This document shows, piece by piece, positions 55,601-64,000 of a DNA stretch of 64,000 nucleotides (its first letter is position 1; each line of letters begins with the position of its first letter). The DNA is from Lineus longissimus (taxonomy: Eukaryota; Nemertea; Pilidiophora; Heteronemertea; Lineidae), in NCBI RefSeq assembly GCF_910592395.1, contig NC_088324.1, positions 8,086,953 through 8,150,952 on the forward strand. The letters run 5' to 3'. The notes under the pieces are model-generated. The model had not been told where the DNA came from, made no database searches, and saw only the letters and a program-made list of their open reading frames with translations. Position numbers and translations under genes: made by a program.

Positions 55601-58600
55601 AAGTGATTCTGGTATTCCAACATACATGTACCAGCAATGATGAAAACAATGTCCCAGGGGGTCGGTTATGAACCCATTCAATTATATTTCTTCTGGTTTA
55701 GCCAGCTTATTACAGGTACGGACCAAACAGCGCTAAATATTTCATGAAGTGGAGAAAATAATCGATCGTCACCCGGGATACACCTCTCACTCGATGTTGA
55801 TGTTCTAGGTGGGCTATGATGAAGTTGGAGAACAGAATGGACCCAGTGTGCTATTTAGCGGAAATCATTACACTCATAGTTAGAATCTACAACTTTTTGT
55901 CATAAATTGATAAGATATTATCTTAACAATAGCATGGTGTGTCTCGTCTGTAGTTAAGATAAGATTTCATGTCTGACAAATTGTCCACTTGGATGGACTA
56001 GGGACAAATCATCCTCTTGGATTGACAGTCCTCTGAAGAACAGTCCTTATGAATCGGCTGTCTTCAGACAAACTGTCTCCTTGAATGGGCTGTCCTAAGT
56101 CCTCTCAGACAAATTCCCATTTTGGATGGACTATTCTCCAGGAGAAATTATCCTCTTGGACATGTTGGATGGACTGTCCTCAGTCAGGGACACACTGTGT
56201 CCTTGGAGACAAACAGCAAACTGTCCTCTTGAATGGGCAGTCTTCCGAAAATCGTCCACTTGGATGGACTGTCCTTTGGGACAAATTGTCCTCTTGGATA
56301 TAAAAATATCCTCCAGAACAAATTATTGTCCACTTGGACGGACTGTCCTCCATGACAAATTGTCCTCTAGGATGAAATGTCCTCCAGGACAAATTGTCCT
56401 CTTGGACGGACTGTCCTCCATGACAAATTGTCCTCTTGGATGAAATGTCCTCCAGGACAAATTGTCCACTTGGACAGACTGTCCTCCATGACAAATTGTC
56501 CTTTTGGATGAAATGTCCTCCAGGACAAATTGTCCTCTTGGACGGACTGTCCTCCATGACAAATTGTCCTCTTGGATGGACTGTCCTCCATGGCAAATTG
56601 TCCTCTTGGATGAAATGTCTTCCAGGACAAATTGTCCTCTTGGACGGACTGTCCTCCATGACAAATTGTCCTCTTGGATGAAATGTCCTCCAGGACAAAT
56701 TGTCCACTTGGACGGACTGTCCTTAGTCAGGGACAACTGTCTCTTGGACGGACTGTCCTTAGTCAGGGACAACTGTCTCTTGGACGGACTGTCCTTAGTC
56801 AGGGACAACTGTCTCTTGGACGGACTGTCCTTAGTCAGGGACAACTGTCTCTTGGATGGACTGTCCTTAGTCAGGGACAACTGTCTCTTGGACAGACTGT
56901 CTTTAGTCAGGGACAACTGTCTCTTGGACGGACTGTCCTAAGTCAGGGACATTTGTCTCTTGGATGGATTGTCCTTAATCAGGGACAACTGTCTCTTGGA
57001 CGGACTGCCCTCAGGGACAAATCATCCTCACTATGCTAACTTTATTTGAAAAGATTACCAATTTGATGTAAAGCCTAATGGATGGTTCATATGGACTTGT
57101 GTGAAGTTGGAAAGCACCCCTGCTGGTCATCTAAGCTAAGCTAAAAACAACTTCACTGCAGGAGCATAATATACCCAACGATCATACATTGTATGTGATT
57201 ACCTCCATAGTCACAAATCTTATCCACACTAAGTAAAAGTCCTTCCACAAACATTCTGATGTTATTTGTACACTTTATGGAGAAATCCATTACGTTTTGC
57301 CTCGAGGGAGAACAGATGAACCCCCTTGAAAACAAGAATGCGAACTGTTTTAAACTTGAACTGAAATACTACAACTAGCAACATTAATATTTGCAATGTT
57401 TTAAATGTTTTCAAATAATCCTTCTACAAGTATTTAAAGACATGACAGTATTGCTGTTTGAGATTAAATTGGACATGGACATGCATACTGTTATTCATGT
57501 CATTCAATGGTACAACTTTTCTCTACGGTTTAAGAAAACAATATTCAATATTGTCTGACATATCAAGGAGAAATCTACCCTTGCTCTTTTTTATAAACAT
57601 TGGCTTGAATTGAACTTGAACCTAAGTGCTTTTTGTCAAGTTAAACAAGCATTTTTTGAGATTTCAAGACCTCCCCTTTAAAGATATTGATATAATACTT
57701 ACAGTTCACTTTTCAATGCCTTAAAACGCAACATTGAAAACATTGATTGTCAGATCCCCGAGTGGTGGAGGAAAACAAAAAGGAAAACAATGCAAATGCC
57801 TGATAGAAGTTGTGTCCCTGAGTGGTGGAGGAAAACAAAAAGGAAAACAATGCAAATGCCTGATAGAAGTTGTGTTTCACATAAGTGGTTGGTTCAATGG
57901 TTGTCTGATTCGAATGCCAAAAAGCGTTCATTTTAAGGGATGACCAGACAAATGTAGGCCCCACCATTCCGGCTAGAATAGAACTTGAAATCCTAAAGTA
58001 ATCACAACTCATTCAAAATGAAGTGAATGTCAACTTCAAAGGGTGGGAGTCTGTTCTCTGAAAAGCAAAGAACTGATTTCCACCATTGAACTTGACATTC
58101 ACTTTCATTGTTTGAAAAGTGTTCAAATTGCTTTAGGTCAATTAGGATTTCAAGTTCTTGCCAAAACGGTAGTGTTTTTATGGTCAACCCTTTACAAAAT
58201 GTGAGGACTTAAAAGAAGAAGTGTTATAAACTTTGAGAAACATGCTGATTCTCCTTGGTGATGTTCCGGTGTGTTATAGTAAACAAGAAAACATGATGGA
58301 CGTGGTTAAAAAACTTTGTATTCATTCAAAATGTACCTTGATAATAGTTTTGCCTGTCTTTTTATTTTGTGTAACGGTTGCCTGTAATTTCAAAGTCTTG
58401 GTTAGTAATGATATAAAAGGACAATTTAGAACTCAATTTCCAATTCAATGTACAATGATGTAGGCCTACTCACAACTGGTATCGAACTGCCAACTGATAT
58501 ACAAACCCTTATCAGAAATGGTGCAGCTTGATAACATTCGACTATAAATCCATTGAACAATGGCACTTACAATGTTACATGTATGCCTATATGGTAATTG

Positions 58601-59105
58601 ATGATCTTTTTTTGGGCCATGATGATGATGATCTTGGATTGTAAACTTGTTCCCAGATGCAGAGCAGCACGTGAGTAGGTCAAAACTAAAGTAATGACCG
58701 CAGGACTATATTACTTACTCTTTCTCGGGCTGGTCTTGATAATCTGATATCCAGGCTGTCTTTGTTTAATCTAAGATCCTTCCTTTTGTGTTCAAGTGCT
58801 TTTTCTAAGGCTTCTTTTCCACGCGTGAGTGACTTGATTTCTTCATTCGTGTCAAGTAAACTTTCCCGTAGTTTGGCAACCACTGCCCGGGTTTCACGGA
58901 AATGTCTATGCGCTTCATCGTTACTGAGCTCTGCAACTGTTTCTCTTAGATGTGGCAGTGGGTCAAGCGACCTACCAATGTCACAGTTTTTATCGCTTCG
59001 CTGCACAACGTTTTGTGAAAGTTTGATATCCTTGATTGTGGAGTTTCTCCAGTTTTGAGGACCAATCGTTGCCGTCCCCATTGGCATCGTTTTCGTGGCC
59101 TGCAT
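49686..59105 (-). CDS. TEKTL1: Tektin-family protein, probably TEKTL1/CCDC105-like (complete, six exons)
   Basis: Exons are 59105-58719, 54763-54659, 52926-52534, 52128-52033, 50329-50216 and 49871-49686, all with AG/GT and all phase 0, giving 426 residues. The protein is mostly coiled coil. It has a tektin-type R-x-x-RPxxE-like segment (RLSRPARER, about residues 121-129) followed by DQDGADDLLNAERQHLLNLK. Further blocks are HAVHRAQRWYDATEKARGNA (exon 4) and RPIFRVFQRHPGTQMPEAQE (exon 5). The basic C-terminus has LRLRRRRANHRW. Tektins form filaments in ciliary and flagellar doublet microtubules. The poorly kept RPNVELCRD nonapeptide and the RHPGTQMPEA block fit the divergent TEKTL1/CCDC105 branch better than tektins 1-5, though I judged this by memory of the family. 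The start ATG (MQATKTM) is the first in frame, but ATGs at residues 7 and 9 are also possible. Intron 1 is 4 kb and holds the GGACAA arrays. Intron 4 holds the 41/42-bp array. Confidence 0.85.
50543..51930. repeat. 41/42-bp minisatellite with 374-bp higher-order unit
   Basis: About 33 units follow the pattern gatctgacatctttagtgct then cctgtagtgctggtaacgtc gt (42 bp), mixed with a 41-bp variant that has gatctgacactctagtgct. The block starting near 50941 recurs at an offset of exactly 374 bp near 51315 (nine units, mixed 41 and 42). It lies in the intron between exons 52128-52033 and 50329-50216 of the tektin-like gene. Confidence 0.97.
52339..52513. mobile_element. TA-flanked MITE, full copy 3
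   Basis: The element runs from TACAGTAGAACC to GGTTCTACTGTA and is 175 bp long. Its interior is shared with the copies at 19863 and 35732 (ctctataaagg, gtcccaaattggg, gtcc..agggtgtcct). Its right edge is 20 bp inside the intron from the donor of exon 52926-52534 of the tektin-like gene. Confidence 0.9.
55980..56705. repeat. GGACAAATTGTCC-core tandem array
   Basis: Degenerate units of about 33-36 bp alternate gacaaattgtcctcttgga with tgaaatgtcctccagg or cggactgtcctccatg. The left side (55980-56330) is more diverged. Open frames of up to 197 codons on both strands follow from the array and do not resemble proteins. It lies in intron 1 of the tektin-like gene. Confidence 0.95.
56706..57020. repeat. 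36-bp tandem array
   Basis: About eight and a half copies of ggacggactgtccttagtca then gggacaactgtctctt (36 bp) directly continue the preceding array. They share the cggactgtcc core with it, so one array grew out of the other. Copies differ by one to three bases. Confidence 0.96.
57756..57876. repeat. 60-bp exact tandem duplication
   Basis: Two adjacent copies start ccccgagtggtggagg (57756) and ccctgagtggtggagg (57817) and contain aggaaaacaatgcaaatgcc. They are nearly identical over 60 bp, so the duplication is recent. Intron 1 of the tektin-like gene. Confidence 0.95.
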
Positions 59106-59887
59106 CCTGTTTTTTTGCAGCCTCACGGTGAAATCGGATTAAACAGACCGTCCTCTTCAACTATCAACTTCCCAGACACTAAATTACGAACGGTAGCAGT
59201 GAATAAAGCATGTATTTTACTGCTAAACGAAGTGTTGTGATTAGCGTCAGTGGAGCGGGTCGTCGCTCATGGATACGGTCACTTCCGGGTCAGACATGGC
59301 TGGCCTATGCGTTTGGCGTTTTGCAAGACATCTTCTGATTGGATGATGCAGATTTGCGGTAGAAGGCATATTTTACCATATTTTTCCAAATTGATAATTC
59401 TAAGTCCACTAATTACACAATCTGGGGATGTTTAGTAAGGTCAGCTTTACGTCTATGATAGTTTATGTAGTTCGTGATTGCGATTAAATGGCGTAATTTA
59501 GATGAAATTGTAATTAGCAGAGTTTTACAGTTGACCAATCAGCTTGCTCGTATGAAAAGCCCTTTTCCAATTAGGCAATCAGCTGTTTAATTACCAATTA
59601 AATTAAATTAACATCCACCGACGTGGTCAGCTTCGGTGTGATGTTATATTTTAGCCAGATAAAATGCAGCAAATGTGAGAAAATTTGCAGAAATAATTAT
59701 TTCTCGTTCTCATGCACTGCTGCCACCTTTACTTGAGGATTCCGATGACGTCAGAGGCTAAGTGATTCCCAGTTTACATTTTGACACCTGTGGATCCTGT
59801 TATCCTCACCGATTTCCTTCTTTTATTTCGCCTCGATATTCGATCAGAAGGTATAATATTGTTCAATTTATGGTTTAGAACGTAACC
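59106..59887. promoter_or_regulatory. Shared divergent promoter region
   Basis: The tektin-like gene starts leftward at 59105 and the phostensin/taperin-like gene starts rightward at 59888. The 782 bp between therefore hold both 5' UTRs and probably both promoters. No TATA box is obvious. A poor match to the ciliary RFX X-box (tcgctcatggatac, 59263-59276, three mismatches to RYYNYYATRRNRAC) faces the tektin-like gene. Confidence 0.55.
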
Positions 59888-62017
59888 ATGGCGTCAGTGC
59901 CTTCGTGGAAGCAGGCCTTGCTCAGTAAAAAGCACCAACAACAGGATGAAGACCGTCGTCGGTATGAGCAAGAGCAAAAACGTTTGTCAGCAATGCCAAG
60001 CTGGAAACGAGAACTGATTTTAAAGAAGAAAAAAACCCATGACAGCACTGCCCCAGCTGGGGATAAGAACATGGTTATTATCGAGAGTTCTAATAAACAT
60101 TCAGAGGGTGTCAATGGGAGGAGTTATTATCCCGAGTTCAGTGGGTCACAACGGACCACACCGGATTCCGGTTTCGATGAATCGGAGGAGGCAGCGGTTC
60201 GGGCAGGGCACCCGGCATATATTCAGGAAGCGCGGTGGGTTCAGGTCAATTCCGCTAAAGCTGGCCAACCGCATGTGCAACGTGCACAACAAGACATTCC
60301 TGATGGACTACCTGTCGAAAATGGCGTGGCAATGTCAAGGCAGGGCGATCGTAACTCGGACGATGAATTGCCTTATCAGCCTGGATTCGTTCACAAACTT
60401 CTTGATAAGTTTTCGCACATGACTGTTAATGAGCGTGTACGGCGTGTTTCTCAGGGAGGTACTGAGTATTCAGACGACTCGGGCGGAAGTGCCAAGTCGA
60501 GCCCGCGGTATGAGAGTGACCATAAACATGATCCGTCCCGCGCCCATCATGGTAGCAACGAGAATTTATTACAGGAGAAACAAGTTCATGTACCGGAGGA
60601 GAAAGTGTTACGGAAAGAAAACATAACTTCCAAAGAAGAGCGGTCGGTTTCTTCCAAAGAGAAGGTGACGGTGGAGAAGATTGAGACGATCCCAGGTGGG
60701 GGGAAGGTAGTGATTGTGAGTTCGTCTCTACCTAATCACGGTGCTAGGATACCCAATGGTACTCTTCCAGACTCTCGGGACTCAATAGATGGCAAGGTTA
60801 CTGTAAGTTATGGCGTAAAAGATGAGAAAGTGGAAGAACCCGTTGTTAAAAACATTGTCTCCTCGTATAAAAATATCTTCGAGGGGGGTAAGAGACGCGC
60901 AGCTCCACCTGCTCCTAAGGTTCAAGTGGGGCGACATTCGCAGCCTGTGCAGAATCATACACCTATTAGCCCTGAGACCAATGAGGTCCGTAGCAGTGAC
61001 AGTGTTCGAATTGTTCCTAGTCAGGCTAAACCAAGTAACACTTCAGATAAAGTTGTTGCTCAGTCAAAATCTGATGTGAAAGTGACTAGGACTAAGTCGC
61101 CGAAGAAGGGGACGCCAGATGTGGACTCGATACAGAAGATACGGGAGGCGGGGCAGTCGTGGTTTTATGGAAAAGATGAGCAGGGAAACGAACAAAGGGA
61201 TTCTATTGGTGCTACTGTAGTGTCTTCTGAGAAAACCGTGCGGGAAACAAGCGATATGGTCGTCCTTGTTAGTAAGAAGGAAAGAGAACCTAGTGTCATG
61301 GTCGCAGTGGGTAAGAAACCGGACCCCGTTCCTGTGAAAATAACTGTATCACCTCAGCCTGTCGTCAAGGAAAAGAGCAAACCAGAACCACCTAAAAACA
61401 TTGAAATAAAACCCAAGGAGACGGTTAAAGTAGAGAAAAAGCGAACAACAGAACCACCAAAGTTAGTCGAAGTAAAATCGAAATCTAAGGCTCAAGCAAA
61501 TGCTCAGTCTCCCCCGTCAAGTCTAACCATGGTGGAAGTGAAAGTGAAAAATAAATCGAAGGGGTCGATCATCGTCGCCCCCACTGCTCCGCCGAGGAAG
61601 CGACAAGCCCCCGCAACCCCACCTGGTCGATCGCGCGCTCCTCCTCCGCCGATTGAAAACAACAATGAACCGAAACGTTACGTGAAAGTCGAAAATGTCA
61701 CCACGGCTCAAACCGATGTTGATTCTGGAAAAATCATCATCACTGATACGGAGGAGGACGACATTCCCGTCACGAATATCGATGATATGGTTTTCGATGA
61801 CGACGACGATGACATCATTGACATTCCGGATGTAAAATCGCGTAAAGTTGCGCCGCCTAGCGGCATTGATACGCACTTGGATTTATCGAGTATTGTCAAT
61901 GAGGAGCCGGAGATTAAGGTGCAGCCGATCCCTTCCCCTGTTCGGCCGTGCAACATCAGTTTTGTCGGGGAGTACGTCAAGTTGGATAAGAATCTGTTGA
62001 TTAAAACGCGTTCAAAG
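59888..62017 (+). CDS. Phostensin/taperin-like protein, first large coding exon
   Basis: The ATG at 59888 has an ideal context (gtaaccATGg). The exon is 2,130 bp (710 codons) and ends KTRSK at a gtaaga donor after 62017, so the gene continues past the window. The N-terminus carries two PxWK modules, PSWKQALLSKKHQQQ (residues 5-19) and PSWKRELILKKK (37-48). These match the start of phostensin (PPP1R18), and the second also resembles the single module in taperin. WFYG at 425-428 corresponds to the LFYG of phostensin. Later come a Pro-rich stretch (about 565-595), an acidic run FDDDDDDIIDIPD (about 638-650) and NISF (689-692), at the place of the KISF PP1-docking motif but without the preceding lysine. 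Family members bind actin filaments and protein phosphatase 1, and taperin is found at stereocilia bases. Most of the protein is likely disordered. Confidence 0.85.
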
Positions 62018-64000
62018 GTAAGATGATTATTTATCATGAAACTACAGGTCCGAAAATTCCATCTCGCGTAGCGTTTGTAGCCTGCAAATGAAACTCGTCT
62101 TTCCAATTGACAACCTGCCCTGTAGGTCCTGGGCTATTCGATCCAAATGATGAAGTGTGTCAATGACAAGTTGTCTCCTTGGCCAATTTGACTCCAAGGA
62201 CAATCTGTCCCCGCAGACAATTTGTCTCCAAGGACATCCAAGGACAATTTGTCTCCAAGAGAAGTCTGTCTCAAAGAACAATTTTTCTCCAAGGAAAGTC
62301 TGTCTCAAAGAACAATATGTCTCCGTGGACAAATTGTCTCCACGGACAATCTCTCTTGAAGGACAATCTGTCTCGGAGAACTATTTGTCCTGAAGGACAA
62401 TCCGTCTCGAAAAACAATTTGTCTCCTGAGGACAATCAGTTTTCAAGCACAATCTGTTCCCATGGACACTTTGTCTCCCTGGAAAATCGGTCTTCGCAGA
62501 CAAATTGGCTTCAAGGGCAATCTGTCCCGATAAGAACAATTTGTCTGCAAGGAAAATTCTCCTACATATCCGAGGACAAATTGCCTCGAGGAATAATTTT
62601 TCTCAAAGGACAGTACGGTATGTCTTGAAGGACGCTATTTCTGATGACAAATGTCTCGAGCTGTCACATGCGATGTGACAAAATGTTCAGGTTGATGGAA
62701 TGTCCAGGTCACCTAAATTATATCGAGATGAATTATCCTGGTTGGGACTCTCCTGGGTGTATTTATGATATTTCACAGACAGTTACGTCTTCCTGAATGT
62801 ATTTTAATAAAACCACTTTTCTATTTCAGCTATGTAAATTGTTGAGTTATTTTAGAAATGTCGATGATATTGATTCTTGTTTTCAGCTGCCAGATCAATG
62901 TCTTTCTCATCTAACATGTTTTTAGGTGCCAAGCCTATTCATTTTTCCAGATTTTGGATTTTGACGATGTGTTTTGAAACCGTCAACAAAAATACATGCA
63001 GATAGCCTCAGTATTGTATGTTTTTCTGATGTCTCCGGTTTCTCTGTCATGTTTGTCCTGGTCTCCTGGATGTTCTGGAGCAAAAACGAGTTCAGAGAGA
63101 CAGTACAAATGTATTGCGCAACATGTGTGTTTGAACTTTCTTGATAATTGATCACACCATGTGACATTGTCCGATAAAGAAGCCAATACTGTGTGCATGT
63201 ACCGTTGTGATTGTCAACTGTTCAACATTTCTCATTGTCCGGATGTTACACTGTTATGCTGTTGTCTTTCCTTTCAAAAGAGAACACATCGTGTCTTCCA
63301 TTGTGAAATAATAAAAACCAGGTGTGTTTTTATCGGATTATTGCTATTATAACTTGCATAGTCATGACAGTGTACGTTCTCAATTTCTAGAGGTGATAAA
63401 ATAATCTGCGTTTCAGCCAAGTTGCAAGAAGAACATGTAACGACTTTTGCTCAGACAGATTCATTTTTGGCTAAAAAGGATAATAAATCGCGGGGCTGCC
63501 TCTGTTTATCACATGCAGGGGCAGACTGAAGAGTCCCGAGAAAGTAAGGCGCATTTTTAAAGAAAGAGGGTGCTCTCTTGGTTTTCAGGATCAATTTACC
63601 AAAATTCATGGTCTTTTCAAAGACTTTTTCAAATAAGTGAGGGTGCCAGCCACTTTGCGCCTCGCCCTGGATCTGCCACTGTACATTCTGATGTAGAGAG
63701 ATTTAAAGCATACTCGACATGCCATGGGCACTGGCAGAATCAAAGAGTTCAAAGTGCTGTGACAGTAGAACATGGTACCGGTATAAATGTTGTATCACCC
63801 ACATTGGGTCTTCACACTAGGCATATATGTACACATTCTCGGCATAGCATTGGCTGGTAGACATGGCAGAAGACCCGCAAGGCCGGGATCAACATGTGGT
63901 CATTCCACACTGATTTACCGATTGATTGATCGTGTATTGAGTGTAAGGCCGTATGTGTTTGCCTTCCACAATATACACCCCAGGCGTCGATCGGGGTTCT
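62018..64000 (+). other. Intron of the phostensin/taperin-like gene
   Basis: No second exon with a supported frame is visible up to the right edge. Apart from the array at 62158-62620, I see only AT-rich sequence and short meaningless open frames. Around 63520-63680 there is mild similarity to dispersed-repeat style sequence, but I cannot assign a family. Confidence 0.5.
62158..62620. repeat. Degenerate GGACAATTTGTCTCC tandem array
   Basis: About 20 diverged units of 18-22 bp have the pattern aaggacaatttgtctcc, with variants gtctgtctcaaagaacaa and cacggacaatctctcttg. The core is the reverse complement of the ggacaaattgtcc core of the array at 55980-56705, 5.5 kb away. It lies 140 bp into the intron of the phostensin/taperin-like gene. 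Confidence 0.9.

Noticed and set aside
56180-57039. Overlapping open frames up to 197 codons on both strands, for example MSLTKDSLSKRQLSLTKDS
   Set aside because: They are read through tandem arrays whose unit lengths are multiples of three. Both strands are open together, the peptides are perfect repeats, and there are no splice or start contexts.
59263-59276. RFX X-box controlling the tektin-like gene
   Set aside because: Three mismatches to the consensus make it no better than chance in 782 bp. It is noted in the promoter entry but not claimed.

Overview
The window is animal genomic DNA: spliced genes with GT/AG introns, long introns full of minisatellites and small transposons, and no operons. 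The genes and repeats fit a marine invertebrate bilaterian (a lophotrochozoan, ambulacrarian or cephalochordate). I cannot place it further from sequence alone. There is no CRISPR array, prophage or bacterial-type system here.

Four protein-coding genes can be supported. (1) Minus strand, about 0.6-14.7 kb: the 5' part of a centrosomin/CDK5RAP2/PDE4DIP-family gene, with an almost perfect CM1 motif split across exons. It continues past the left edge. (2) Plus strand, 34.2-40.3 kb: a complete Rab14 GTPase in seven coding exons, 214 aa, ending in CSC. (3) Minus strand, 49.7-59.1 kb: a complete six-exon tektin-family gene, probably TEKTL1/CCDC105-like, 426 aa. (4) Plus strand, from 59.9 kb: the first large coding exon (710 codons) of a phostensin/taperin-like actin and PP1-regulatory protein, which continues past the right edge. 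Genes 3 and 4 are divergent, with 782 bp between their start codons. Genes 2 and 3 converge. For all four genes I checked exon boundaries for splice dinucleotides and for reading-frame continuity, and they agree.

The space between genes 1 and 2 (about 16.6-32 kb) holds no confident exon. It is occupied by tRNA-derived SINE pieces, several short inverted-repeat transposons and tandem duplications. A LINE 3' fragment lies in an intron of gene 1. Large tandem arrays sit in introns: a 27-bp array (0.06-0.54 kb), an ~86-bp array (15.4-15.85 kb), a 21-bp array (38.45-38.75 kb), a 41/42-bp array with a 374-bp higher-order period (50.5-51.9 kb), and GGACAA-core arrays (56-57 kb and 62.2-62.6 kb).

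The most interesting observations concern gene structure. The centrosomin gene shows tandem duplication of exon ends at two places, one potentially functional and one decayed. It also has up to three alternative 5' exons that all end in the same splice phase, and a possible 18-codon cassette that would split CM1. In Rab14, a TA-flanked MITE has inserted so that its terminal repeat forms part of a 5' splice site. A second copy of the same MITE family lies 20 bp inside another 5' splice site in the tektin-like gene.

In function, genes 1 and 3 both point to microtubule organisation (centrosome/gamma-tubulin recruitment and ciliary doublet filaments). Rab14 acts in endosome-Golgi traffic, and the phostensin/taperin-like gene in actin and PP1 regulation. 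Nothing suggests that they form one pathway.
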